This document shows positions 6,788-15,575 of a DNA stretch of 52,652 bases, piece by piece; positions within the stretch are counted from its first letter, which is position 1; each line of letters opens with the position of its first letter. Both the position numbers and the translations under genes were made by a program. Source of the stretch: Lysobacterales bacterium (GTDB taxonomy: Bacteria > Pseudomonadota > Gammaproteobacteria > Xanthomonadales > Marinicellaceae); the NCBI GenBank assembly GCA_026982315.1, contig JALSHI010000061.1, forward strand, positions 83,018 to 135,669. Direction: 5' to 3'. The notes below the pieces were generated by a model. It did no database searches, was not told where the DNA came from, and saw only the letters and a list, made by a program, of their open reading frames with translations.

Positions 6788-8607
6788 GTGGCTTGGTTTC
6801 CCTTGTTGGGCATCGGTGAGACGTCATTCCGCGCATGCTGCAAAGCATGCAGTTGTGCATATAAACCACCCCGGGCCAACAGGGCCTGATGACTGCCTTC
6901 CTCGACAATACGGCCGCGCTCAAAGACCACGACTTTATCGGCGTTCTCAATGGTGGAAAGGCGATGGGCCACCACCAGTGTGGTACGATTCTTCATGACC
7001 TTGTGCAACGCTTCTTGTATTGCTCGCTCAGAACGGGTATCCAGTGCCGATGTGGCCTCGTCCAATATCAAAATGGGCGCATCCTTGAGAATTGCGCGGG
7101 CAATCGCCAGACGCTGCCGTTGACCGCCAGACAAACGCGCACCATTTTCACCAATGGGCGTATCAAAGCCATTAGGCAAGGCTTCAATAAATGCCAGCGC
7201 ATTGGCTTTACGCGCCGCCTCGCGAATCGCTTCACGGCTATATTTTTCAGCACTCCCATAGGCGATATTGTTCGCCACAGTATCATTGAAAAGCACCACA
7301 TTTTGGCCCACATAAGCCATCCGGTTGCGCAGGCTATCCAGACGGTAATCCCGCAAATCCGTACCATTGATCGTTACCTGACCCTCAGTGGGGTCATAAA
7401 ACCGGGGCACCAGGCTCACCAATGAGGATTTTCCACTGCCGGACTGCCCCACCAACGCCACCACCGAGCCGGCCGGCACTTCCAGATCCACCTCATGCAA
7501 GGCCCGGGTTCCATCCGGGTAATCAAGACTGACACCATGGAAACGCAAATCCAGCGCGGTTTCCGGCACTGCCTTATCGCCGGTGTCCTGCTCTGATGGC
7601 TGGTCCAGCACGTAGAAAACACTATCGGCTGCCGCCAGCGTACGCTGAACAGTAGAGCTGATGTCCGACAGGCGTTTCAGGGGCGGAATCAGCGCCAGCA
7701 TGGCGGAAATAAAGGACATGAATGCACCGGGAGTAATCTGGTCGATGTATGCCGGCCGAGTGGCAAAATAAATAATGACCGCCAGCGCACAGGCGGCCAG
7801 AAACTGCACCAGAGAGGAGGATGCCGCCTGAATCGAAGCGATTTTCAGGTTAAAGCGGCGATTATCGTTATTGATACGCTCAAATCGTTCCAGTTCTTCT
7901 GCCTGCCCACCATAAATACGCACTTCCTTCTGGCCCCGGACCACTTCTTCGACCACCTCGCTCACACCGGATACCGACTGCTGAATCCGGTGGGAAATTT
8001 GCCGAAAGCGTTTGTTGACATAGGCAATAATCCAGGCCACCAGCGGCACAATCGCAAAAACGATTAGCGTCAATTGCACACTTTGGTAAAACATGACGCC
8101 GAGAAGAAACACAATGGTCAGAAAATCCCGGGCAATCACAATGACCGTGCGCGAGACACCCAAGGCCATCTGCTCGATATCGAATGTCATGCGGGCCATC
8201 AAATTGGCCGCAGGATGGCTGTCAAAGAAATGCGCCGGCAAACTCAGATATTTACGAAAAACCCGGTCACGAATGTCCATGATAACCCGGCGCCCAACCC
8301 AGTTCACACCGTAGGTGCCAACATAGTTACCAATGCCACGCAAAAGAAACAGCACCACAATGGCCCAGGGAATGACGCGAATATAGAACGGGTCATGGCG
8401 ACCAAATACATCATCAAGAATGTGCTGCAGCAACAATGCAAAAGCACCCTGGACGGCCGCGTCCAGCGTCACCCCCAGCACAGCCACAAGCAGTGCCCAG
8501 CGATAAGGGCGTACAAACTGCCACACACGCCGCCAGGAAGTTCGTTTGGCTTCTGCGCGCTGGCCTATTTTTTGCGAATCGCTATTCACACCCGCAAGCC
8601 TGCTCAC
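6784..8607 (-). CDS. msbA: Lipid A flippase / ABC exporter MsbA
   Basis: A 607-residue half transporter that flips core-lipid A across the inner membrane. The N-terminal half has six predicted membrane helices starting near residue 37. The nucleotide-binding domain has Walker A GQSGSGKS (387-394), Q-loop region AYVGQNVVLF, signature LSGGQ (492-496), Walker B ILILDE (512-517) and switch VAHRLST. Its position directly before lpxK is the classic msbA-lpxK pairing. It overlaps exbD and lpxK by ATGA at both ends, so the block reads as one coupled operon. Confidence 0.95.
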   Translation of the reverse strand: MSRLAGVNSDSQKIGQRAEAKRTSWRRVWQFVRPYRWALLVAVLGVTLDAAVQGAFALLLQHILDDVFGRHDPFYIRVIPWAIVVLFLLRGIGNYVGTYGVNWVGRRVIMDIRDRVFRKYLSLPAHFFDSHPAANLMARMTFDIEQMALGVSRTVIVIARDFLTIVFLLGVMFYQSVQLTLIVFAIVPLVAWIIAYVNKRFRQISHRIQQSVSGVSEVVEEVVRGQKEVRIYGGQAEELERFERINNDNRRFNLKIASIQAASSSLVQFLAACALAVIIYFATRPAYIDQITPGAFMSFISAMLALIPPLKRLSDISSTVQRTLAAADSVFYVLDQPSEQDTGDKAVPETALDLRFHGVSLDYPDGTRALHEVDLEVPAGSVVALVGQSGSGKSSLVSLVPRFYDPTEGQVTINGTDLRDYRLDSLRNRMAYVGQNVVLFNDTVANNIAYGSAEKYSREAIREAARKANALAFIEALPNGFDTPIGENGARLSGGQRQRLAIARAILKDAPILILDEATSALDTRSERAIQEALHKVMKNRTTLVVAHRLSTIENADKVVVFERGRIVEEGSHQALLARGGLYAQLHALQHARNDVSPMPNKGNQAT

Positions 8608-9026
8608 GCGCCATCAGTTTCCGGCACCGTGGCGATGGCTGTTTTCTTGAACCCCAGGCGGGTCAATACATCAATAACACGAACCACATTTTTGTGCGCC
8701 GCATTGGCATCGGCGCGAATCACCACCGGCATATCCCGGCGATCCTTGACCACCAACAACAATGCATTGGTCAATGTCTCCCGGCGGTTGTCATGCACCT
8801 GGTTATTGTTCACAAACACTTTGCCATCGGCTGTTACTGTAATGACCACCCGCTCGTTCTCGGCTTGTTGCGCCTTGGGTGTGGCCTCCGGCAACTCCAG
8901 CTTGAGCCGCGCCTGTTTCTGGAAAGTGGTGGTGACCATAAAGAAAATCAGCAACAAAAACACCACATCAATCAGTGGTGTCAGATTCATGCGGCGTTCC
9001 TGGTTGTCGTGCTTGCCAAAATTCAT
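8604..9026 (-). CDS. exbD: ExbD/TolR-family proton channel subunit
   Basis: A 140-residue protein with one N-terminal membrane helix (about 18-36) carrying the conserved proton-path aspartate D20 in NLTPLIDVVFLLLIFF, followed by a periplasmic domain. With ExbB it uses proton motive force to drive an outer-membrane process. No tonB lies next to it, so it may serve a distant TonB or a Tol-type task. It overlaps exbB (ATGA) and msbA (ATGA). The exbB-exbD pair before lipid A genes is known from several gammaproteobacteria. Confidence 0.9.
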   Translation of the reverse strand: MNFGKHDNQERRMNLTPLIDVVFLLLIFFMVTTTFQKQARLKLELPEATPKAQQAENERVVITVTADGKVFVNNNQVHDNRRETLTNALLLVVKDRRDMPVVIRADANAAHKNVVRVIDVLTRLGFKKTAIATVPETDGA

Positions 9027-9646
9027 GCGGCCGGTTCCCGGTTTTGACTAGTATCCAGCGAGTCGATCAGATCCATGACCTGCTGTTCCATCACAATGGC
9101 CATGTCCTCCACCCGGCTTTTGAAATACCGGTAAAGCAAAAGCGCCGGAATGGCCACCATCAAACCAGCCGCCGTGGTAATCAGCGCCTGGGAAATGCCG
9201 CCAGCCAACACACCGGCATCACCAACCCCGTTTTCCATGATGCTGGCAAATACCTTGATCATACCAACAACCGTACCCAAAAGCCCCAAAAGCGGCGCCA
9301 CATCCGCAATCACACTGAGCCAATTAATGGGTTTTTCCATTTCATGCAACACATGCCGACCGGCATCCTCTACACTGTCCACAATCACCTCCCGCGGCTG
9401 GTGCCGGTATCGCAAGGCCGCTGCCATGATAGCACCCAAAGGGGAAGATTCTGCCAGCTTCTCCAGGTGTTTTTCATCCAACCGGCGCTTGCGCGCCCAT
9501 TCAATGACCTGGGTTTTCAAAGCCGGTGGAATCACCTGTTTGCGCCGCAGCGCCCAGAGCCGCTCGGCGGTGATGGCGATGGTGACCACCAGGGCAAGCA
9601 GAATAAACAACATCACAACACCGCCGGACTGGACAAATTCAAACAC
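9023..9646 (-). CDS. exbB: ExbB/TolQ/MotA-family proton channel protein
   Basis: A 207-residue inner-membrane subunit with an N-terminal helix (FVQSGGVVMLFILLALVVTI), a cytoplasmic loop, and two further helices around ADVAPLLGLLGTVVGM and ALITTAAGLMVAIPALLLY. This spacing and the GLLGTV motif are typical. The start is GTG, supported by AGGAG 7 bases upstream. It is the first gene of the exbB-exbD-msbA-lpxK-kdsB-phosphatase operon. TolQ is excluded only weakly, but absence of tolA, tolB and pal nearby favours ExbB. Confidence 0.9.
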   Translation of the reverse strand: MFEFVQSGGVVMLFILLALVVTIAITAERLWALRRKQVIPPALKTQVIEWARKRRLDEKHLEKLAESSPLGAIMAAALRYRHQPREVIVDSVEDAGRHVLHEMEKPINWLSVIADVAPLLGLLGTVVGMIKVFASIMENGVGDAGVLAGGISQALITTAAGLMVAIPALLLYRYFKSRVEDMAIVMEQQVMDLIDSLDTSQNREPAA

Positions 9647-9789
9647 CGTGATTCTCCTGATTGCAGATTAAGTACAATAAGCCCAAAAGCCCGCTATTCT
9701 ACGCCAAACAGATAAAAATAATGTAAACCCGCAGGCTGACTTCTCTTATTCGGAACCCCGCTAAAACAAGACCTGTCGATGGGAGTTTC

Positions 9790-11775
9790 TTACCAGTGAA
9801 CCCCGCGCATAAGGCTGGCAAAAGCCATTTGTTCAGTCGAAGCCGACTGACCGATCTTGCCTTTTTCCCCTTTGGCCGCCGGTGTATCCGGGAACATATT
9901 GAACGCCGTATTCATCACCACTTCCATGGTTTTGGGCGCCACCATGTGCATCACCTGGGCAAAAATGCCCAAGCGGGTTGCGATTCGTTGCGGGCGGCGA
10001 ATAATGGCTTCCCTAATCAGGTCAGCGGCTTCTTCCGGTGTTAGTGTGGGCACGTTTTCGTAAATTTTTGTGGGCGCAATCATAGGCGTACGCACCAAAG
10101 GCATGTTTATGGTGGTAAAAGCCACATTGACATCGTTAAACTCTGCCGCCGCACAGCGGGAGAACGCATCCAGCGCCGCCTTGGAAGCCACATAAGCGGA
10201 AAAACGCGGGGCATTGGTCAACACTCCAATCGAGGAAATATTGATCACCTGCCCCCACCGTTGCTGCTCCATCTGCGGCAAAAAGCCCAAAATCAACCGC
10301 AACGCGCCAAAATAGTTCAAACGCATGGTGCGTTCATAGTCGTGAAATCGCTCATAAGACAAGCGGATAGACCGCCGAATGGAATGCCCGGCATTGTTAA
10401 TCAGGATATCCACACCACCATGATCTTCCGATACTTTTTGGATAAGAGCGTCGGCCGAATCCATATCAGACAAATCCGCCGTATAAGGAAAGGCAGTCCC
10501 GCCGCGGGCCTCGATTTCCTTTTGGGTCTCGCGTAACTTCTCCTCCCCCCGGGCGACAATAATAACTTTGGCGCCGGCCTCACCCAGCATCAATGCGGTG
10601 GCTTTACCAATACCCGAGGAAGCCCCTGTGACCATAACGCGTTTGCCAGCCACCCGGCTTTCCAGTGACTGGTCAATAAACAAATCAGGGTCCAGATGGC
10701 GCTCCCAGTAGTCCCACAGCCGCCAGGCGTATGACTCGAGCTTGGGCAACTCAATACCAGATCCCTTAAGCGCCTTGACGGTTTCCCGGTTATCAAAGCG
10801 TGTGGGATAATTGATAAAACTGAGGATTCCGGCGGGAATCCCCAAATCCTTGAGCGCCTGTTTGCGAATCCGGCGAACCGGGGAAAGCATCATCATGCCC
10901 TGTTTGACCGCTGCGGGAATAAAATTGAAAATGCGCGCATCAATGCGCATATTCATTTCCGGCGCGTGGGCGGCTCGGGCAAAAATATTCAGGGTCTCGC
11001 CAATGCGCTTGGGCTTGGGGTCGGTCAAATGAAAACACTTTCCATGATTACCCTTTTTGTGGGCAATACGGTCCATGGCCGCCGCCACATAATCCACCGG
11101 CACCATATTCAGACGCCCGCCTTCCAACCCCATCATGGGCATCCATTTGGGGAAGTTGTCGCGCATTTTCTGAATAATCTTGAAGAAGTAATATGGACCG
11201 TCGATTTTGTCGATATAGCCGGTTTTGGAGTCACCCAGAACGATGCCTGGGCGGTAAATCTGCCAGGGCACCTGGCATTCACGCCGCACCACGCCCTCTG
11301 ACTCATGCTTGGTGCGAAAATAAGGATGGTCCAGCCCTTCGGCTTCTTCAAACATGTCTTCGCGAAAGACGCCGTTATACAATCCAGCCGCGGCAATGGA
11401 TGAGGTATGGTGAAAACATCCCGTACCCAGGTCTTCTGCCAGTTGCACCGCATTGCGCGTCCCTTCCACATTGGCAGCTTCTTGTTCCTCGACTGAGGCG
11501 CTTAAGTCATAAATGGCCGCCAAATGGAAAAAATGATCAATCTTTTCCCGCATGGCATCGCGATTTTTTTTGCTGATACCCAGATTTTTTTTTGTCAAAT
11601 CACCGGTAAACGCAATGACCTTGCCTTCAGGCGCGTTCAGTTGCTTGAGCTTTTCCTTGAGTTTTTTGCGCGAACCGCTGCGCACCAGAACATAAATTTC
11701 GCCGTCTCGCTGCAGCAGTTTTTCCAATAAAAACCCACCAATAAAACCGGTCGCGCCCGTGACAAAATAAGCCAT
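9790..11775 (-). CDS. Two-domain fatty acyl-CoA reductase (alcohol-forming type)
   Basis: A 661-residue fusion of two Rossmann reductase domains, the same length and layout as the fatty acyl-CoA reductase of Marinobacter (locus Maqu_2507 type), which reduces acyl-CoA to fatty alcohol for wax esters. Domain 1 has the NADP loop TGATGFIG (6-13) and the Y152-FRT-K156 catalytic pair. Domain 2 has TGASSGIG (383-390), NNAG (460-463), S515 and Y528-K532. Long stretches such as INISSIGVLTNAPRFSAY match the Marinobacter enzyme from memory. AAGGGGA precedes the ATG. It diverges from an acyl-CoA-binding protein gene. The product could stop at the aldehyde, and no wax synthase is visible here. Confidence 0.87.
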   Translation of the reverse strand: MAYFVTGATGFIGGFLLEKLLQRDGEIYVLVRSGSRKKLKEKLKQLNAPEGKVIAFTGDLTKKNLGISKKNRDAMREKIDHFFHLAAIYDLSASVEEQEAANVEGTRNAVQLAEDLGTGCFHHTSSIAAAGLYNGVFREDMFEEAEGLDHPYFRTKHESEGVVRRECQVPWQIYRPGIVLGDSKTGYIDKIDGPYYFFKIIQKMRDNFPKWMPMMGLEGGRLNMVPVDYVAAAMDRIAHKKGNHGKCFHLTDPKPKRIGETLNIFARAAHAPEMNMRIDARIFNFIPAAVKQGMMMLSPVRRIRKQALKDLGIPAGILSFINYPTRFDNRETVKALKGSGIELPKLESYAWRLWDYWERHLDPDLFIDQSLESRVAGKRVMVTGASSGIGKATALMLGEAGAKVIIVARGEEKLRETQKEIEARGGTAFPYTADLSDMDSADALIQKVSEDHGGVDILINNAGHSIRRSIRLSYERFHDYERTMRLNYFGALRLILGFLPQMEQQRWGQVINISSIGVLTNAPRFSAYVASKAALDAFSRCAAAEFNDVNVAFTTINMPLVRTPMIAPTKIYENVPTLTPEEAADLIREAIIRRPQRIATRLGIFAQVMHMVAPKTMEVVMNTAFNMFPDTPAAKGEKGKIGQSASTEQMAFASLMRGVHW

Positions 11776-11795
11776 TTGTTTTCCCCTTTACATAT

Positions 11796-11845
11796 TTGAC
11801 GCTGGCAGTTCAGCGTGTCACAATTCCCACTCATATCCCTATAAC
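11796..11845. promoter_or_regulatory. Divergent promoter region with operator-like dyad between acyl reductase and ACBP genes
   Basis: A perfect dyad ACGCTG-N6-CAGCGT sits at 11799-11816. On the plus strand it lies between TTGACG (11796-11801) and CACAAT (11819-11824) with 17-base spacing. A second option is TATAAC at 11840-11845. A protein bound to the dyad would cover the promoter. The TetR gene two genes downstream is the natural candidate, which is inference. Confidence 0.5.
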
Positions 11846-11867
11846 TCACCAAAAAAGAGGAGTCGCC

Positions 11868-12125
11868 ATGAGTGATCTGGATCAGTCTTTCCAACAGGCC
11901 ATTGACAGCCTCAAGGGACTGGATGTGGAACCCGATGATAATACCAAACTTCACTTGTACGCGCTATACAAGCAGGCCACCGTCGGTGATGTACAAGGTG
12001 AAAAACCGGGATTTTTTGACTTTATTGGCGCCGCCAAGTATAACGCCTGGGAAGAACTCAAGGGCATGTCCAGCGACGAGGCCAAACAAAAGTACATTGA
12101 TGCGGTGCGCGTACTCACAGGCTAG
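11868..12125 (+). CDS. Acyl-CoA-binding protein
   Basis: An 85-residue cytosolic protein of the ACBP family, which binds long-chain acyl-CoA esters with high affinity and buffers or delivers them. The family hallmarks LYALYKQATVGD, GFFDFIGAAKYNAWEELKGMS and the final KYIDAVRVL are clear, and length fits the usual 85-90. ACBP is patchy in bacteria. The start is set by GAGGAG eight bases before the ATG. It diverges from the fatty acyl-CoA reductase and is followed 30 bases later by a TetR gene, suggesting supply of acyl-CoA to the reductase. Confidence 0.92.
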   Translation: MSDLDQSFQQAIDSLKGLDVEPDDNTKLHLYALYKQATVGDVQGEKPGFFDFIGAAKYNAWEELKGMSSDEAKQKYIDAVRVLTG

Positions 12126-12155
12126 CACCTGCCATAGACCCGGCCTGAATATCCC

Positions 12156-12797
12156 GTGACCACGAAAAAAACCGGCAAAACCAAAGAACGCATTCTGGCA
12201 ACGGCCTTGCGCTTGTTTAACGAGGAAGGCGAACCCAACGTCACCACCAATCACATTGCCGATGAAATGGATATCAGTCCGGGCAACCTGTACTATCACT
12301 TCCGCAACAAGGATGAAATCATCTGGCAGATATTCCTGCGCTATGAGGAACAAATCAAGCAAGCATTGCATTCCCCTGACTTGCGGACTGCCAATGCCGA
12401 GGACATGTGGAAATACCTGAATGTCATTTTTGAAACCATCTGGGAATACCGCTTTTTGTATCGGAACCTGATCCAGCTCATGGAGCGTATCGAGTTCCTC
12501 AAGCGGCACTTTCGCCATATTCTGGCGCTGAAATCGAAAACCGCCTTGCGGATTCTCCATGACCTCGCCAGCCTCGATTTGCTAAAAGCCGATGAGGAAA
12601 CCATTGCCTCACTGGCTGACCAGATCGCCCTGACAGCCACTTTCTGGCTAAACTATTCCATCGCCATCTATGACGACCGTTTTGATGAAGGCAAACGGCT
12701 GAACCACGGCATCTTTCATATCATGCGCATGGTATCGCCTTTTCTGATCGAAGAAGAAAAAGCGTATTTGAACAAAATATCCCAGCAATACCTGTAA
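12156..12797 (+). CDS. TetR/AcrR-family transcriptional regulator
   Basis: A 213-residue regulator starting with GTG. The N-terminal helix-turn-helix covers roughly residues 10-55 (RILATALRLFNEEG, then VTTNHIADEMDISPGNLYYHFRNKDEI). The C-terminal ligand domain is all-helical and ends near ISQQYL. It probably shares a transcript with the acyl-CoA-binding protein. Acyl-CoA or fatty-acid ligands are common for TetR members beside lipid genes (FadR and FabR-like types), so control of this locus via the dyad at 11799-11816 is likely but not shown. Confidence 0.88.
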   Translation: MTTKKTGKTKERILATALRLFNEEGEPNVTTNHIADEMDISPGNLYYHFRNKDEIIWQIFLRYEEQIKQALHSPDLRTANAEDMWKYLNVIFETIWEYRFLYRNLIQLMERIEFLKRHFRHILALKSKTALRILHDLASLDLLKADEETIASLADQIALTATFWLNYSIAIYDDRFDEGKRLNHGIFHIMRMVSPFLIEEEKAYLNKISQQYL

Positions 12798-12839
12798 AAT
12801 AAGGCGACTCTTCAACCCGATCTTCAACATCATTGTTCC

Positions 12840-13328
12840 ATGACCCAACAAAAGAAACCCCGCACGCCGGAAGACTTCATGCGGTTGGCCATCGAGCTAT
12901 CGCAAAAAAACGTGGCCGAAGGCGGTGGCCCGTTCGCCGCGGTAATTGTCAAGGACGGAGAAGTTATTGCCACCGGCTGTAACCAAGTGACACGCGCCAA
13001 TGATCCCACCGCCCATGCCGAGGTGGTGGCCATTCGCAACGCCTGCGCGACGCTGGACGATTTTCAACTGGAAGGCTGCGAGCTCTACACATCCTGCGAG
13101 CCCTGCCCCATGTGCCTGGGCGCCATTTACTGGGCGCGTCCGGCCAAGGTGTATTATGCCAACAGCAAGGAAGACGCCGCGGCCATAGACTTTGACGACC
13201 AGTTCATCTATGAAGATCTGGACAAACCAACAGAAAAGCGAAAACTGCCCATGATCCGCCTGCTGGCAGACGAGGCCATCGAGGCATTTCGGGACTGGCA
13301 AAACAAAATCGACAAAGTGGCCTACTAG
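12840..13328 (+). CDS. Guanine deaminase-like nucleoside/base deaminase
   Basis: A 162-residue zinc deaminase of the CDA fold. The metal and proton-shuttle motif is H59-A-E61, and the second zinc motif is C89-P-M-C92 in TSCEPCPMCLGAIYWARP. The overall pattern, including NDPTAHAEV near 55-62 and FDDQFIYEDLDKP in the C-terminal third, follows the small guanine deaminase GuaD of Bacillus, which converts guanine to xanthine. It stands after the TetR gene and converges on the beta-propeller gene, whose stop is 8 bases away. tRNA adenosine deaminase TadA is less likely given the C-terminal region. Confidence 0.82.
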   Translation: MTQQKKPRTPEDFMRLAIELSQKNVAEGGGPFAAVIVKDGEVIATGCNQVTRANDPTAHAEVVAIRNACATLDDFQLEGCELYTSCEPCPMCLGAIYWARPAKVYYANSKEDAAAIDFDDQFIYEDLDKPTEKRKLPMIRLLADEAIEAFRDWQNKIDKVAY

Positions 13329-13335
13329 CCGGCAA

Positions 13336-15486
13336 TCACTCAAAACCGTGGATAAAAATCAAATCGCCATTGGCCCGGCGAAAAATGCCGGCACCTGGCG
13401 AACCAACATACAACCAGGCGCCATCCGGGCTGAAATCCGCCGCAATGGCAAAAGGCCAGGCAATGGCGCCGGTGATATTCTGCCAGGTAGCGCCAGTATC
13501 GTGACTCTCCCACACGCCTTGCGAGGCCGGATCATAACCGCCACTGTCAAATGCTGAAGACGAGGTGACCACCAGATGCGACTCGTCCAGAGGGTCCACG
13601 GCAATGCGCCATACAAAAGGGTCGCTCAAAATCAATTGCCACTGGGCACCACGATTTTCACTGCGATAGACACCCACGCCGTGAACCACGGCATAAACCC
13701 GGTCGGTGAAGTTCGGACCGGGGTTGGCCAAAACATGACTCACTCCCTGCCAGCCCCAGGCCAACGGTAAGTCGTTGACTGTGCCGGCCATACCGGCAAT
13801 GGTCAGGTCAACGGAAAAATTGACTCCATCATCAGAACGAAAAACGCCAAACTCGCCCCCGACATACACACGTCCATCCTGGGCCACCGACGTGCTGCGC
13901 ATGCCGCCATTGGCGAACACCCGAGACCAATTGTCGCCATCATCCACACTCCGCCAGACATCGCCGGCAGCGGTGATGTACAACGTGCGCGCCCCCGTGC
14001 CTGAACTACTGGTATCCATGGACAAACCCAGCAAGGGCGCCGCAGGCAAACCTGCCCCCACCACCTGCCATTGCTGGCAATCCGGGCCAGCCCGGTTGCT
14101 GCTTCGCAATAAAATCGCCGGGCCGTCTTCCTGTTCGGATTGCATGGTCCACACCCAGCCGTCCCGATCCGGGTCGGTCAGTATGGTCCAACTGTTACCA
14201 CCAAACCCGTCCCAATTGCCCGTGTCTTGCGGTCGGTTGCACGCAATCCAACTGGCGCCATTGTCGTCACTGCGCCACACGCCCATATCGATAAAACCAG
14301 CCCACAGAACAGCAGGCGACAATTGATCGGCTTCCAGCTCGATAATTCCCACATTATCAATGCCGCGGGAGCGCCAATGTCCCGGGCTCACTTCGCGTGT
14401 ATAGAGCTGGGTGGCGCTCAAGCCACCGTCGAAGCTGCCATAAACCGCCTGTGAATTCACCCAAAACAAACGCTCTCCATCCACCGCCACTCCATGCGGC
14501 CAGCCATTGCGAATGTAAAAATTGGCCTGCCAGCCAAGGGTCATATCCGCGGCTTCAGAAATCTGGCTCCAGGTCTGCCCGCCATCCAGGCTTTGCCAGA
14601 CGCCATCGTCCTGTTCACTGGGAAAAAGGAACTGCCGCCGGGAGTTGAACAGGCGGATACTGTTCGGTTCGCCCGGCTTCAACCAAATCACACCGCCATG
14701 CTGGGCCTGTTCAATAAAACTGTTGCCTTCATCATCACTGCGGTGCAAGCGCCCAAAAAAACCACTACCCGCATCACCTGTGGTCACCCACAGGCGACCG
14801 GGAACGCTGGGGTCCACGGCAAAATCCAGAATATCGTCCGGCAAACCGGAAGCGATCACATTCCATGTGATACCACCATTGGTAGAACGGTACAAAGCGT
14901 TGATGCCCGTGGCGAAACGACCTTCTCCGCTAAGAAAAAACACGGTGTCCGGATTGTCGGGCGATGCCTGTATTTTGAGTATGCGCAAACCCGTGGCAGG
15001 CAGGTTCGCAGAAACCGCAAACCAGGTATCACCACCATCAAGGGTTTTATAAATCATCCCGTCCGCCACATTCCACTGGGAATGAAAGGCCGCATAGGCA
15101 ATGTTGTCATCGACCACGGCCAGGGTTTCTATATAACCAAAAGACAGGGGCTGGGTAAAACTGGCGCCACCATCCACTGTCTTGTAAATGCCCTCGTCGG
15201 TACCCACAAAAAATCGTAATGGGTTGACCGGATGCATACCAAACCCCGCTACGTGAGTAGACACCATTCCCTGCAGGGGGCCGAGAATCGACCAGCTCTC
15301 GCCATCATCATGACTCACGTAAGCGCCGGACAGATCACTGGCCACGTAAAGCCCTCCGGCAGCATCCACTGCTACCCGTTCAAACCAGCCACCACCGCCA
15401 ACATTAATGGGTTGCCAGGCAACAATGGCTCTTGGCATCATCGAACAGGACGCAATTAAACACGTCAGTACAGCCTTTTTCATCAT
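13336..15486 (-). CDS. Exported Asp-box (BNR) beta-propeller protein
   Basis: A 716-residue exported protein built almost entirely of sialidase-type Asp-box repeats. At least eleven S-x-D-x-G-x-x-W/F-like motifs are visible, such as SHDDGESW, TLDGGDTW, STNGGITW, SLDGGQTW, SDDNGASW, SVDDGDNW and SHDTGATW. This predicts one or two large propellers of the YCF48/VPS10/xyloglucanase type. No sialidase catalytic set is recognised. The start is placed at 15486 because AGAGG lies 5 bases before it and a signal peptide follows. A possible lipobox IASC is present, but type I cleavage is also possible. The gene diverges from ppiA. Function unknown. Confidence 0.72.
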   Translation of the reverse strand: MMKKAVLTCLIASCSMMPRAIVAWQPINVGGGGWFERVAVDAAGGLYVASDLSGAYVSHDDGESWSILGPLQGMVSTHVAGFGMHPVNPLRFFVGTDEGIYKTVDGGASFTQPLSFGYIETLAVVDDNIAYAAFHSQWNVADGMIYKTLDGGDTWFAVSANLPATGLRILKIQASPDNPDTVFFLSGEGRFATGINALYRSTNGGITWNVIASGLPDDILDFAVDPSVPGRLWVTTGDAGSGFFGRLHRSDDEGNSFIEQAQHGGVIWLKPGEPNSIRLFNSRRQFLFPSEQDDGVWQSLDGGQTWSQISEAADMTLGWQANFYIRNGWPHGVAVDGERLFWVNSQAVYGSFDGGLSATQLYTREVSPGHWRSRGIDNVGIIELEADQLSPAVLWAGFIDMGVWRSDDNGASWIACNRPQDTGNWDGFGGNSWTILTDPDRDGWVWTMQSEQEDGPAILLRSSNRAGPDCQQWQVVGAGLPAAPLLGLSMDTSSSGTGARTLYITAAGDVWRSVDDGDNWSRVFANGGMRSTSVAQDGRVYVGGEFGVFRSDDGVNFSVDLTIAGMAGTVNDLPLAWGWQGVSHVLANPGPNFTDRVYAVVHGVGVYRSENRGAQWQLILSDPFVWRIAVDPLDESHLVVTSSSAFDSGGYDPASQGVWESHDTGATWQNITGAIAWPFAIAADFSPDGAWLYVGSPGAGIFRRANGDLIFIHGFE

Positions 15487-15513
15487 TAGCACCTCTTGCA
15501 GACACGCAGCGCG

Positions 15514-15543
15514 CTGACAAAAACAGGGGGTATCTACTATAAT
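15514..15543 (+). promoter_or_regulatory. Sigma70 promoter of ppiA
   Basis: CTGACA (5 of 6), an 18-base spacer and a perfect TATAAT at 15538-15543. Transcription would start about 25 bases before the ppiA start codon. lpxH lies 9 bases after ppiA and probably shares this promoter. Confidence 0.7.
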
Positions 15544-15575
15544 GCCATGTTCCCCATGTAATAAAGTGACGCACA

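Noticed and set aside
8074-9051. Long plus-strand open frame (325 codons) opposite msbA and exbD
   Set aside because: Antisense shadow of well-supported genes; its residues mirror msbA/exbD codons, it is His/Asn-rich and has no recognisable domain or ribosome binding site.
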